Assembly: GCA_964606405.1 (NCBI GenBank)
Contig: CAZSGH010000005.1
Location: 1-64,000, forward strand
Direction: 5' to 3'
DNA from: GCA-002282575 sp964606405
Lineage (GTDB): Bacteria; Pseudomonadota; Gammaproteobacteria; Thiomicrospirales; Thiomicrospiraceae
Length of the DNA stretch: 64,000 nt
Positions 44,885 to 53,635 of this stretch are shown in pieces (position 1 is the stretch's first letter; every line of letters begins with the position of its first letter). The notes beneath the pieces are model-generated. The model saw nothing but the letters and a program-made list of their open reading frames with translations, was not told the origin of the DNA and ran no database searches. The translations under genes were made by a program, and so were the position numbers.

Positions 44885-45610
44885 TTATGCCTCCTTGCTT
44901 AAGTCAGTGAATTGGGCAGAAACGTCGCTTGCATCTGCGTGCTTAGCATGTGCATCGTGTGGTTTTCTGGCATCCGTATCACGAAGGTAGTGAATTTGTT
45001 GCTTATGCACAGGAATGTAATACACATTCGGACGTGTACCTAAATGCGGTAACAAAGGTTGCGCCAAGCCACTCTTCACGATTTTCGTTACCTTGTCATT
45101 CGGGTTGTCTAAATCGCCAAACATACGCGAGTTACCCACACAAGTCTCAACACAGGCAGGTAAACGACCCACTTCGACACGATCACGACAGAAGTTACAC
45201 TTGTCGACAGAGGGGCGTGTTTTTTTCAGCATGTCTTCGCCAAACACCGCTTTTTTCTCGGTGTTTTCTTCGTAATGAATGCCATAGCGTGCATCATAAG
45301 GGCAGGCGAGGGTACAAGCCTGACAACCCATACAGACTTCATCATTCACATCGACGATACCGTCGGCTGTTTGATAGGTTGCGCCTGTCGGACACACAGT
45401 CACGCAAGGTGGGTTACTACAGTGATTACACAGGCGCGGAAAGAAGAGACGACCCGCTGTGTCGTCGCTATTGCCTTTGGCAATATCTTCCACGGTTGTG
45501 CGCCATTTACCTGCCCAAAACGGGGTTTGGTTTTCGATTGCACAAGCTGCCATGCAGGCATTACATCCCGTACACGCGTTTAGGTCGACGACCATTGCAT
45601 ATCTAGCCAT
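44885..45610 (-). CDS. Four-cluster ferredoxin subunit (PsrB/PhsB type)
   Basis: A 241-residue electron-transfer subunit with four Cys groups for [4Fe-4S] clusters: CTGCNACMAAC, CNHCSNPPCVTVCPTGAT, CMGCQACTLACPYDAR and CNFCRDRVEVGRLPACVETC. It has no signal peptide, so it would be exported with the catalytic subunit through Tat. It starts 13 bases after the catalytic gene. The last 30 residues are a His/Ala/Asp-rich tail (HDAHAKHADASD), unusual for the family. Confidence 0.93.
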   Translation of the reverse strand: MARYAMVVDLNACTGCNACMAACAIENQTPFWAGKWRTTVEDIAKGNSDDTAGRLFFPRLCNHCSNPPCVTVCPTGATYQTADGIVDVNDEVCMGCQACTLACPYDARYGIHYEENTEKKAVFGEDMLKKTRPSVDKCNFCRDRVEVGRLPACVETCVGNSRMFGDLDNPNDKVTKIVKSGLAQPLLPHLGTRPNVYYIPVHKQQIHYLRDTDARKPHDAHAKHADASDVSAQFTDLSKEA

Positions 45611-45623
45611 GAGTCATCCCTCC

Positions 45624-48422
45624 TTATACTTTTTCAATTTTGATGGTGAATTCTTGCGAGCGGAATCCAGCAACAACAGGATCGATTTTGTAGCCGATCA
45701 ATTTGTTAATGGCGCTACCAAAACCAGCAGCACGTGTTAACGCTTTGTTTTCTGAACCGAAAGACGAGTACATAAAGGCTGTCTCTGGTTGAATTTGATG
45801 CGTCACGTGAGCTTTACCTGTAATAAACAGGGTAGGCGTTTCTAGGTTAGTGATTTTAATCTTGTCACCATTTTTGATGCCTAGGGCTTCTGCACGCGCC
45901 GTGTTAATCCAAATGCCGGTAAAAATATCTTCTTTGAAGACGTTAATGGCATGGAGTACAGGGTTATTGGCGTTGGTTGAACCGTGCGATACCGTTGGTG
46001 TTTTACCATAAGTAAAGTAGAACTCATCACCACTCAGTTTGGTGGCATCAGGACGCTTGTTACCTTTCATGCCAGACGGTAAATGGGTCGCCAATACGCT
46101 GAAGTTTGGTGCGCGCGTTTTACCATCAACGCGTAAGCTATCGTAGAAGCTCGAATAAAGCTCTAGACGTCCGGACTTTGTCGGTACAGGTAACTTGCGT
46201 GGCATCGCATAGCTATCTAATAAGTGTTCCATATTGTCCACTTCGTAGATGCCTTTTTCACGTAATACCTTTTCCAACTCCTCTGGCGTGGTATTGACTG
46301 CTTTTGCCATGCCACCCATGCTCATTTTGCGATAAGCCGCAGTATAAGGATCTGGGTGGTTTTCTGCTTGGAACTTAGCAACCAGCTCTTTGGCTTTGGC
46401 TGCTGATGGACCAACCACCTCTTCAATGCTCTTAAAGTACTGCTCAACGCCATCTTTTCCTGAGAAAATTTCAGTTAAACGGAAGAATACATCGGTCGCT
46501 TCTCTGGTGTCATATAAAGAATCAATGGCTTTGAAGCGTGTGGTGACGCTCAAGTCCGGGCTGATACCATTGTTACCAACGATGGTTTCATCACGTTCTA
46601 GGTAGGTGGTATCTGGCAAAATAACGTCAGCATAGGCTGTCGTATCTGATGGCAGTACGTCTGTTACGACAACTAACTCGACCTTGTCACTGCTAAGCAT
46701 GTCCTTCCAACGACCTTCTGGGAAGTAATGGTGCACAGGGTTAGCACCAACAGAGAAGAATGCTTTGGTTAGGTAGGGTTTGCCTTCGTGCATGAGTTTG
46801 CCGTCAACAGACTCGTACAAGCCTGCGTCAACCATGAATGGCACACTGACGTACGGACGACCCGCAGCCTTCTCCTGATTGGCAAACGCAAAGCTCCACG
46901 CAGGATAACCATGACCAAAGTTTTTGCCATCAGCAAACAAATCAACCATCACTTGCCAGCCTGGTAAGCCAGTCATATTGACCAATGGCTTAGCTGGAAT
47001 CGTGCCTTTAAGTTTAGCTTCGTGCATCTTGATGGCTGTTTTGCGGAACTTCGCTGAGTTAACCCAGCCGCCCATGGTGTCGATACCACCAACCAATGTT
47101 TGTAGCGTAGCTTGTGCACGACGGAGCATCTGAATATTACTGTAACGAGCGCCCATCCAACCTGGATCAACAATCGCAGGCTTGATGTGCGTGAACTCAT
47201 AAGCGGTGCGAACAATGACATCGGCTGGAATGGTGGTGCTGAGTTCAGCCCATTCTGGTGTGCAGTGATCAATTTCTGCCAATTGAGATTCGAATACGGT
47301 AGAAACATTCTTGCCATTAACGACTGTACCTTTAGGTAGACGTAACGCAGGAATGATTTTATTGCCGGCGGCATCGAACTCGTTGCTATTGGTATAAGCT
47401 GGAACAGCTTTAACCGATTTGGTAATTTCGTCCCATACTAATGGCTGACCTTTTTCATTCACGATAGGACGCCATTCATCACCATCTTTGTACAACATAA
47501 ATGGCATATCGGTATGATGTTGGCAGAATTCTTTTTCGTAATAGTCTTTGCTCATGATTTCACGAATCATGGCCAGTACGAAATCTAAGTCGGTACCTGG
47601 ACGAATACGAATCCACTCATCGGCTTTAGCAACCGTTTCTGATAAACGTGGATCTAGCGCGACAATTTTCGCACCACGTTGCTTGGCTTCTGTAACTTGA
47701 ACAACACGTGGGACGTTAACCGCTGCGATTGAAGAGTTGTTGATAATTAACAGAATGTAGCGTGCGTTGTCGTAGTTAGGTAGGATCTCACCGTGTGGCT
47801 TGAAGTTGCCTGTGACTGAGTCCGTGCCTAATTCGCCTGTTGTGACACAGTGCTGCATGGGAGAAGCAATAAAGTTGGGCATTTTATTGGCATGAGAAAA
47901 CGCCATTAACCCGTTTAGGTTGAATACACAGGTACTCCAGCCACCGATGATGGTCCATTCCCATGGGTTGATGCCTTTAGATTTTTTAGCGATGTATTCG
48001 TAGGCTTCTTCCCATGTTGCTTTGCGAAATTTCATTTCGCCGCGTTTTGAGCCTTCAATACGGATGAGCGGTGTCTTAATGCGATCAGTATCATAGGTTT
48101 GGAAAATGCCAGACTGACCACGCGCACACAAGCGACCACGATTCAATTTAGAAATTGGGTTGCCTTCAAGCTTAACCATGCGCGATTGCTTGCCATCAGT
48201 GAGGGTGCGAACTTCAACGTTACACAGTCCTGAGCAGAAGTTACAAATTGTAAATGAAATTTTTTCTTTCATCTGACCGCGCTTTTTAGCGGCAAATTTA
48301 AGGTCAGATAAAGACGGTAATCCTGCATTGGCAATTTGGCTGCCAACGATGCCGCTAAGACCAACAGCCGCAGAACCTTTTAAGAATGTTCGACGTGTCA
48401 GTTTTGGAAAGGACCAAGCCAT
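45624..48422 (-). CDS. Molybdopterin oxidoreductase catalytic subunit (PsrA/PhsA type, Tat-exported)
   Basis: A 932-residue enzyme of the DMSO-reductase family. The Tat signal is TRRTFLKG at 9-16, followed by a hydrophobic stretch to about 34. One [4Fe-4S] cluster is bound by Cys60, Cys63, Cys67 and Cys99. The likely molybdenum ligand is Cys192 in MQHCVTTGELGTDS, which fits the Cys-type polysulfide, thiosulfate and tetrathionate reductases. Other family parts: DPRLSETVAKADEWIRIRPG, LPDTTYLERDET, and the C-terminal cofactor domain with GKTPTVSHGSTNANNP. Whether it reduces polysulfide or thiosulfate or runs in the oxidising direction cannot be told. The Tat signal argues against the cytoplasmic SoeA form. 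Confidence 0.88.
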   Translation of the reverse strand: MAWSFPKLTRRTFLKGSAAVGLSGIVGSQIANAGLPSLSDLKFAAKKRGQMKEKISFTICNFCSGLCNVEVRTLTDGKQSRMVKLEGNPISKLNRGRLCARGQSGIFQTYDTDRIKTPLIRIEGSKRGEMKFRKATWEEAYEYIAKKSKGINPWEWTIIGGWSTCVFNLNGLMAFSHANKMPNFIASPMQHCVTTGELGTDSVTGNFKPHGEILPNYDNARYILLIINNSSIAAVNVPRVVQVTEAKQRGAKIVALDPRLSETVAKADEWIRIRPGTDLDFVLAMIREIMSKDYYEKEFCQHHTDMPFMLYKDGDEWRPIVNEKGQPLVWDEITKSVKAVPAYTNSNEFDAAGNKIIPALRLPKGTVVNGKNVSTVFESQLAEIDHCTPEWAELSTTIPADVIVRTAYEFTHIKPAIVDPGWMGARYSNIQMLRRAQATLQTLVGGIDTMGGWVNSAKFRKTAIKMHEAKLKGTIPAKPLVNMTGLPGWQVMVDLFADGKNFGHGYPAWSFAFANQEKAAGRPYVSVPFMVDAGLYESVDGKLMHEGKPYLTKAFFSVGANPVHHYFPEGRWKDMLSSDKVELVVVTDVLPSDTTAYADVILPDTTYLERDETIVGNNGISPDLSVTTRFKAIDSLYDTREATDVFFRLTEIFSGKDGVEQYFKSIEEVVGPSAAKAKELVAKFQAENHPDPYTAAYRKMSMGGMAKAVNTTPEELEKVLREKGIYEVDNMEHLLDSYAMPRKLPVPTKSGRLELYSSFYDSLRVDGKTRAPNFSVLATHLPSGMKGNKRPDATKLSGDEFYFTYGKTPTVSHGSTNANNPVLHAINVFKEDIFTGIWINTARAEALGIKNGDKIKITNLETPTLFITGKAHVTHQIQPETAFMYSSFGSENKALTRAAGFGSAINKLIGYKIDPVVAGFRSQEFTIKIEKV

Positions 48423-48585
48423 GGTGCTACCCCTGATATGTAGTGAAATTAAGTCGATTACTACTCTATCAAAAAGACTATATCAGAGGGTTATTAACCA
48501 CTGCTTTATTGATGTGGATTAAGAAAAAATATTAATGATTTATGGGGTTATAGAATAAGTTTATTGGAAGTCATTTCAAAATTTA

Positions 48586-48651
48586 AGGAAGCGTCTGAAA
48601 AACACCAAGAAACCCAGAGGCTCTAAAAACGCGCTTCGTTTTTAGAGGTCG
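48586..48651. repeat. Dispersed repeat family B, copy 5 (partial)
   Basis: GGAAGCGTCTGAAAAACACC and the hairpin CTCTAAAAACGCGC / TTCGTTTTTAGAG. Only the end part of the family element is present, between the reductase and moaC. Confidence 0.6.
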
Positions 48652-48658
48652 TTTTTTC

Positions 48659-49147
48659 TTAATTGGCTTGCCAATGACCTGATTTTCCACCTTTCTTTTC
48701 CAACAGTTTGACATCTGAAATGGTCATGCCTCGATCAATGGCTTTTGCCATGTCATATACCGTTAAGGCGGCAACACTGGCAGCGGTGAGCGCTTCCATT
48801 TCAATGCCTGTTTGTCCGTTGACGCGGCAGGTCGCTAAAATTTCAATTGCCGACCGATCGGCGTGTGGGATTAAATCCACGGTGACCTTAGTAATCATTA
48901 ATGGATGACATAAAGGAATCAGTTCCCAAGTGCGTTTGGCGGCTTGAATACCCGCAATACGCGCGGTAGCTAATACATCGCCTTTTTTGAGCTGTGCTGA
49001 CAAGATCGCCTCTAGCGTCGTTGGTTGCATGCTAATCCATGCTTGTGCCGTTGCTTCTCGCTGTGTGATGGCTTTATCGCCAACATCGACCATATGTGCT
49101 TCACCAGTGGCGGTAAGGTGGGTGAGTCCGTTATTTTCTGTTGTCAT
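48659..49147 (-). CDS. moaC: Cyclic pyranopterin monophosphate synthase
   Basis: Second step of molybdenum cofactor synthesis, after MoaA. ATG 49147 is chosen for MTTENNGLTHLTATGEAHMV (162 residues). Family parts: GEAHMVDVGDKAITQREATA, AGIQAAKRTWELIPLCHPL, and VNGQTGIEMEALTAASVAAL with the active-site Lys near YDMAKAIDRGM. It belongs to a moa/moe cluster on the same strand but is separated from moeA by a repeat B copy. Confidence 0.96.
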   Translation of the reverse strand: MTTENNGLTHLTATGEAHMVDVGDKAITQREATAQAWISMQPTTLEAILSAQLKKGDVLATARIAGIQAAKRTWELIPLCHPLMITKVTVDLIPHADRSAIEILATCRVNGQTGIEMEALTAASVAALTVYDMAKAIDRGMTISDVKLLEKKGGKSGHWQAN

Positions 49148-49169
49148 AATATTGAGAACCTTTATAAAG

Positions 49170-49308
49170 CTCAAGGGAAGGGGGACAGGGGGAAGGGGTT
49201 GGTAAAAAACCTGTAATAGATTACTTTTATCCCCTTCCTCCAGCTAAAAAAATAAAAGTTAGGAGGTCTGAAAAAAGGCGAAAGCCGTATTTTTCAGATA
49301 TTCCTAAC
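49170..49308. repeat. Dispersed repeat family B, copy 6
   Basis: CTCAAGGGAAGGGGGACAGG, TTATCCCCTTCCTCCAGC and the hairpin CTGAAAAAAGGCGAAAGCCG...TTTTTCAG. It lies between moaC and moeA. Confidence 0.75.
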
Positions 49309-50520
49309 TTACTGTCTAAATTGACTAAAGGGAATAAACGCAACGCGGTCACCAGGTTTAATGCTTGTGCCTTCTTGCACTTGGATAAAACCTTCTGCCC
49401 ATACCGTTGATGCTAATACTGCAGAACCTTGGTTAGGGTAAATCTGTGCCACGCGTTGTCCAAGCTGAGTGATTAAACGTGCGCGTAAATACTCACGACG
49501 CTCACCAGCAGTAAAACTAAAGTCGGCTGTCACCGGTTCAGCTTGGATTGCCATGTCGGGAAGTCCCTGTAAGCGGCGCAAGGCTGGCAATGCAAACAGG
49601 TGAAAACAGGTAAACGCAGCGACAGGGTTGCCTGGCAGTCCAAAAAATGGCGTTTCTAATACGCGACCGAAGGTAAAAGGTTTGCCAGGTTTCATGCGCA
49701 CGCGCCAAGAGTCAATATGTCCTAACTGGTTAACCGCGTCACGAACATGATCTTCTTCGCCGACAGAAACGCCGCCTGTACTGATAATGGCATCGAAGTC
49801 GGCAGCGTCGCGTAGGCGATTAACCGTATCGCTCAGAGTATCTGCGACAACGCCCATGCTAACGACATTAAACCCATGCGCACGTAGCAGGGATTCGAGT
49901 AAGTACAGGTTTGAGTTGTAAATTTGTCCCGAAGCCAGTGGGGTTCCTGGTTCAACTAATTCACTGCCAGTAACCAGTAGTGCAACCGATAGTGTGCGAT
50001 AAACAGGCAGTTGAGCAATGCCCACACTCGCACAGAGTCCAATGGCGGCAGGTGAGAGTCGTGATCCAGCTTTGAGTAAGGTTTGACCAACTTGGATTTC
50101 TTCGCCCTTGTAGCGAATATGTTGCCCTGCTTTAAGGGGGATTGTTACACGAATGCCTTCTGGTATTGTTTCTGTCGCTTCTTGCATCACCACAGTATCA
50201 GTGCCTTCGGGTAGCATCGCACCAGTAAAAATACGCGCAGCTTGTCCTGTTTTAAGCGTCTCTGTTGGTGTCGAGCCAGCGGGGATGCGTTGTGTTACGG
50301 TAAAGGTTTGCCCAGCGCCAAGATCATCACCGATTGCTAGTGCATAGCCATCCATCATTGATAAGTTGGCAGGTGGTGACTCGATACTGCTCACCATGTT
50401 TTCAGATAAGACACGCCAACTGGCAACACGCAACGAACAGTTTTCGCTTTGTACGCAAACCGTCAGTTGTGATAATAGATTTTCTTGAGCTTGTTCGACA
50501 GTAAGGAGTTGGCTATGCAT
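49309..50520 (-). CDS. moeA: Molybdopterin molybdenumtransferase
   Basis: Inserts molybdate into molybdopterin. The 403-residue protein has the MoeA domains: SIESPPANLSMMDGYALAIG near the start, RIFTGAMLPEGTDTVVMQEA, YNSNLYLLESLLRAHGFNVV, ISTGGVSVGEEDHVRDAV with the catalytic Asp/Glu, and MKPGKPFTFG followed by GLPGNPVAAFTCFHLF. It serves the two or more molybdoenzymes nearby. A repeat B copy lies on each side. Confidence 0.96.
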   Translation of the reverse strand: MHSQLLTVEQAQENLLSQLTVCVQSENCSLRVASWRVLSENMVSSIESPPANLSMMDGYALAIGDDLGAGQTFTVTQRIPAGSTPTETLKTGQAARIFTGAMLPEGTDTVVMQEATETIPEGIRVTIPLKAGQHIRYKGEEIQVGQTLLKAGSRLSPAAIGLCASVGIAQLPVYRTLSVALLVTGSELVEPGTPLASGQIYNSNLYLLESLLRAHGFNVVSMGVVADTLSDTVNRLRDAADFDAIISTGGVSVGEEDHVRDAVNQLGHIDSWRVRMKPGKPFTFGRVLETPFFGLPGNPVAAFTCFHLFALPALRRLQGLPDMAIQAEPVTADFSFTAGERREYLRARLITQLGQRVAQIYPNQGSAVLASTVWAEGFIQVQEGTSIKPGDRVAFIPFSQFRQ

Positions 50521-50609
50521 GAATAATGCTCTGCGTAGAAATAATATTTTGCATTATACGAGAGAATTAGGCGCAAAAACACTGTGGCAGCCTTAAAAAG
50601 CGCTAGAGT

Positions 50610-50694
50610 ACCTCTAGAAATTGAATGGCTTGGAGGTCAGGAAGAAGGGAGGGTGAGAATTCAGTTTTAACGCGTTGGGTTAAGACTTTTCTTG
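50610..50694. repeat. Dispersed repeat family B, copy 7 (partial)
   Basis: ACCTCTAGAAATTGAATGGC, TTGGAGGTCAGGAAGAAGGG and GGGTTAAGACTTTTCTTGC. It is more diverged than the others and lies between moeA and moaE. Confidence 0.6.
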
Positions 50695-50696
50695 CT

Positions 50697-51158
50697 CTAT
50701 GCTTGCCAACGTTTCAGGGCTTTTTCGTCGCTTTCACGGGCATCGACCCAGCGCGCGCCGTCGGGGGTGACTTCTTTTTTCCAAAAAGGCGCTTGCGATT
50801 TTAAATAGTCCATAATGAATTGGGCAGAGTCAAAGGCGGCATGACGATGTGCGCTAGCAGTGAGTACGAGAACAATTTGTTCCGTCGGTTGTAGCTCGCC
50901 CACACGATGAATAATGGTAATGCCTTGAAGTGGCCAGCGAGTTTTTGCTTGTTCTGCAATGTCAGCTAGTGATTTTTCGGTCATTCCTGCGTAGTGCTCT
51001 AACGTCATGGTAGATATCTTGCTGCCTTCATTTAGGTCGCGAACTAAACCAACAAATGCCGCAATCGCACCGATAGCAGCATTACCTTGTTGTAATTGTT
51101 GCATTTGAGCATTAACGTCAAAGTCTTCTGTTTGTACGGAAATATGAATAGGAATCAT
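50697..51158 (-). CDS. moaE: Molybdopterin synthase catalytic subunit
   Basis: Large subunit that, with MoaD thiocarboxylate, forms the dithiolene of molybdopterin. ATG 51158 (MIPIHISVQTEDFDVNAQ, 153 residues) is preferred to the in-frame GTG at 51173, which lies in moaD. Seen: GAIAAFVGLVRDLNEGSK, LEHYAGMTEKSLADIAEQAK, IIHRVGELQPTEQIVLVLTA, and LKSQAPFWKKEVTPDGARWV with the catalytic Lys. It follows moaD by seven bases. Confidence 0.95.
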   Translation of the reverse strand: MIPIHISVQTEDFDVNAQMQQLQQGNAAIGAIAAFVGLVRDLNEGSKISTMTLEHYAGMTEKSLADIAEQAKTRWPLQGITIIHRVGELQPTEQIVLVLTASAHRHAAFDSAQFIMDYLKSQAPFWKKEVTPDGARWVDARESDEKALKRWQA

Positions 51159-51165
51159 GATAGTA

Positions 51166-51411
51166 CTACCCACCTGTTACAGGTGGAAAGAAAGCCACTT
51201 CATCGTTTGCGCTTAGGGGTGTATTTCGTTTGGCTAATGATTGATTAACGGCAATTTGTAATCGCGTATTCTGGCGTAACTGTTCATCCCATGCTTGTCC
51301 ACGTTGAGCGAGTAAGTCGAGTAGTTCTGATACGTTTAGCACAGGTTCGTTAATCGACTCATCAGCAAGACCTAAATTTTCGCGTAACGATGCAAAATAT
51401 AAAACACGCAC
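51166..51411 (-). CDS. moaD: Molybdopterin synthase sulfur carrier subunit
   Basis: An 81-residue ubiquitin-like sulfur carrier. It ends VAFFPPVTGG with the Gly-Gly tail that is adenylated and thiocarboxylated. The start is GTG 51411 (VRVLYFASLRENLGL), two bases after the moaA stop, so the moaA-moaD-moaE genes form an operon. Confidence 0.93.
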   Translation of the reverse strand: MRVLYFASLRENLGLADESINEPVLNVSELLDLLAQRGQAWDEQLRQNTRLQIAVNQSLAKRNTPLSANDEVAFFPPVTGG

Positions 51412-51413
51412 CC

Positions 51414-52412
51414 TTAACCCCCTAAGCTAACCATTTGGCGAAACTGAATATTGTGTCTATTTTCGTTAAAATGATGACGTTCAGGTTTGCGTGCAATGGC
51501 TGCAACAATAATGGCTTTGAGTTCGTCGTCGCTAACCCCCGCACGAAGTGGGGTGCGTAAATCGACCATATCTTCTTGACCTAAGCAGAGTGCTAACTCA
51601 CCACGAGCGGTTAAGCGTACACGGTTACAGGTTTCACAAAAATGCTGTGAAACCGCAGAGATGACCCCAATTTTTGCCTTGCTGCCACTAATACGATAAA
51701 CGCGCGCAGGTCCCGCTTCTTGCCTATCGAGCATGGGTAGTAAGTCTGTACCCACATGGGCTTTCAGTGCTTCTAAAATCTGCTCCGCGCTGACATACTC
51801 GTCCATGACGCTAATGCCTGCTGTACCAATTGGCATGGTTTCGATAAAACGCAAGTTAATGCCTTTTTCAATCGCATAATCAAGCATAGCAGGAATTTCA
51901 TCAAAGTTAGTTTGCTTCATTACGACCATATTCACTTTGATTGGCGTCATGCCAGCAGCAAAAGCGGCGTCAATACCAGCTAGTACTTTATGTAGTTTGC
52001 CGCCACGTGTGATACGCTCGAACTTAACAGGATCAAGAGAGTCCAGTGAAATATTTGTTCGCGTAACGCCTGCAGTTTTAAGCGTCGATGCATGTTCAGC
52101 TAAATGCTCTGCGTTGGTCGATAAGGCGATATCTTTGACATCGGGGAGTGCGCTAATTTGCTGTACAAATTGAGCCAAGTTTTTGCGAATGAGCGGCTCA
52201 CCACCTGTTAAACGTATTTTCCAAACACCTAGCTCAGAAAAGGCTTTGATGATGCGTGTCATTTCATCGTAATCAAGATATTCGGTATGACGACCTTCTG
52301 GATGTGCTCCTTGCTCCGGCATACAATAATTACACCGATAGTTGCACTTGTCGGTAACAGAAACGCGAAGATATTCGATTTTTCGTTGGAACGGGTCAAT
52401 GAGAGCAGTCAT
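51414..52412 (-). CDS. moaA: GTP 3',8-cyclase (radical SAM)
   Basis: First step of molybdenum cofactor synthesis, turning GTP into 3',8-cH2GTP with two [4Fe-4S] clusters. The 332-residue protein has the radical-SAM CxxxCxxC motif in VTDKCNYRCNYCMPEQG, IRLTGGEPLIRKNLAQFV, NISLDSLDPVKFERITRGG, and the C-terminal cluster HFCETCNRVRLTARGELALC. It ends in Gly-Gly, needed for activity. It is the first gene of the moaA-D-E unit. Confidence 0.97.
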   Translation of the reverse strand: MTALIDPFQRKIEYLRVSVTDKCNYRCNYCMPEQGAHPEGRHTEYLDYDEMTRIIKAFSELGVWKIRLTGGEPLIRKNLAQFVQQISALPDVKDIALSTNAEHLAEHASTLKTAGVTRTNISLDSLDPVKFERITRGGKLHKVLAGIDAAFAAGMTPIKVNMVVMKQTNFDEIPAMLDYAIEKGINLRFIETMPIGTAGISVMDEYVSAEQILEALKAHVGTDLLPMLDRQEAGPARVYRISGSKAKIGVISAVSQHFCETCNRVRLTARGELALCLGQEDMVDLRTPLRAGVSDDELKAIIVAAIARKPERHHFNENRHNIQFRQMVSLGG

Positions 52413-52514
52413 AAACGTTTACCCCGCAGGCACAAAGCCAATGATTTTTGTTATAGGTTAGCATCATCCACGACAATGAGACTAGCATATAAGAAAAGGA
52501 TGATATGGATTGAT

Positions 52515-52548
52515 ATAAAAAATGCCCGTGGGTTTCCCCACGAGCACT
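52515..52548 (-). terminator. Terminator after soxD
   Basis: On the minus strand TGCTCGTGGGG, a GAAA loop and CCCACGGGCA are followed by TTTTTTATA. It ends the soxC-soxD operon before the moa genes. Confidence 0.8.
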
Positions 52549-52555
52549 TTGCAAG

Positions 52556-53635
52556 TTACATGTCAGATTTACCGACACCAGCTGCAACATCTTCACCATC
52601 TGGGCGCTGCAGTACGTTGTACTGTGGCTTACCATCTGGTCCCATGATTACAGTTGTATACTTGTTGATGTTACCCGTGCCGTCACCGACAAGCGCAGCA
52701 TCACAGTTAGTCATGCAACGAACGTTGTGAACCGCAGGACGGTCATCACAGAAGAACTTGTCTGCGTTAGGCATGTCCTTGTTGATTTTTAACAACATTT
52801 CGCTATCAATGAATGTGCTTTCAGTAATTGCCTTACCTTGATCGTATGTCAAGCCTTCAGCAAATGCCAAGAAGCCTGTAATACCTAAGTAGCCAGCATC
52901 ACCAATTGTTTCGCTTACAGGACCAAAGAAAGGCATAGCGCGCTTTAAGTAGTCATGCAGTGACGTGATGAAAGGCCAGTAGTTACCCAAAGTACGGAAT
53001 TTGTTTGGCTCTGTTGGATCAGCAGCAGACAAGTCCATAGAACCACCAACCAATGGTAGGTAGCCTTTAGCACCTTCAGCAAACTCGCCGTGACACATGC
53101 CACAGTAAGCTAGGTACATTTTTTCGCCTTCGGCAACGGTCATGCCAACACCTTTAGCAGGTAAGCCTTCACCGTCGTTGTAAACGTTAATGTCCCACTT
53201 CTTCAAAGCGCCTTCGCTAACTGGTGTGCCGTAACCGAATGTAGCTTGGTCAGCTGTTAGGTTACGCTTTGCGTTTTCCCAAACAGTATTGAATGCAGTT
53301 GGTGTCTTACATTCTGCTTTACCACGGTTACCGCCATCAATTTTGTCATCAACTTCAGAAGAGTAAGGGTGTGCTGCACCACGACGGTCTTTGAATGTAC
53401 CAAATTCTTTGCCGTGTAGTTCAGCGTCTAAGTAACGGTGCGCACTGTCACCTTTACCGTAGCCACCATATACTTCAACAATGATGTCTTCCATTGATTT
53501 AGTTGGCGCAGCCGCTGATGCTTTTTCGCCCGCTGCAGGCGCAGCCGCTTTCTTCGCATCATCGTTACAGCCAGCTAAACCAAATAAGGTCGCAGCAATT
53601 GCGACGCTCAGCAATGTTTTATTAGTACTGAACAT
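52556..53635 (-). CDS. soxD: SoxD-like cytochrome c subunit (lipoprotein)
   Basis: Electron acceptor subunit for the SoxC-like dehydrogenase. ATG 53635 has an AGGGGAG site and gives 359 residues; the open frame upstream lies in soxC. The signal ends in a lipobox (LFGLAGC, Cys23), so it is probably lipid-anchored, unlike the soluble SoxD of Paracoccus. One heme site is seen: CGMCH at 178-182 inside EKMYLAYCGMCHGEFAEGAK. SoxD-like surroundings: GTPVSEGALKKWDINVYNDG and FRTLGNYWPF. The gene overlaps soxC by 14 bases. No soxXYZAB genes are in the window. Confidence 0.8.
   Translation of the reverse strand: MFSTNKTLLSVAIAATLFGLAGCNDDAKKAAAPAAGEKASAAAPTKSMEDIIVEVYGGYGKGDSAHRYLDAELHGKEFGTFKDRRGAAHPYSSEVDDKIDGGNRGKAECKTPTAFNTVWENAKRNLTADQATFGYGTPVSEGALKKWDINVYNDGEGLPAKGVGMTVAEGEKMYLAYCGMCHGEFAEGAKGYLPLVGGSMDLSAADPTEPNKFRTLGNYWPFITSLHDYLKRAMPFFGPVSETIGDAGYLGITGFLAFAEGLTYDQGKAITESTFIDSEMLLKINKDMPNADKFFCDDRPAVHNVRCMTNCDAALVGDGTGNINKYTTVIMGPDGKPQYNVLQRPDGEDVAAGVGKSDM

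Noticed and set aside
44950..45606. Open frame of 218 codons on the plus strand
   Set aside because: It is fully antisense to the four-cluster ferredoxin gene, whose Cys motifs are unmistakable. His/Arg/Ser-rich residues are typical of a shadow frame.
46973..47374. Open frame of 133 codons inside the reductase catalytic gene
   Set aside because: Same strand, different frame, no ribosome site and no recognisable domain; the main frame is the conserved enzyme.
45624..48422. SoeA (cytoplasmic sulfite dehydrogenase) call for the molybdenum subunit
   Set aside because: The protein has a twin-arginine signal, whereas SoeA is cytoplasmic. The PsrA/PhsA-type call fits better, though the direction of the reaction stays open.
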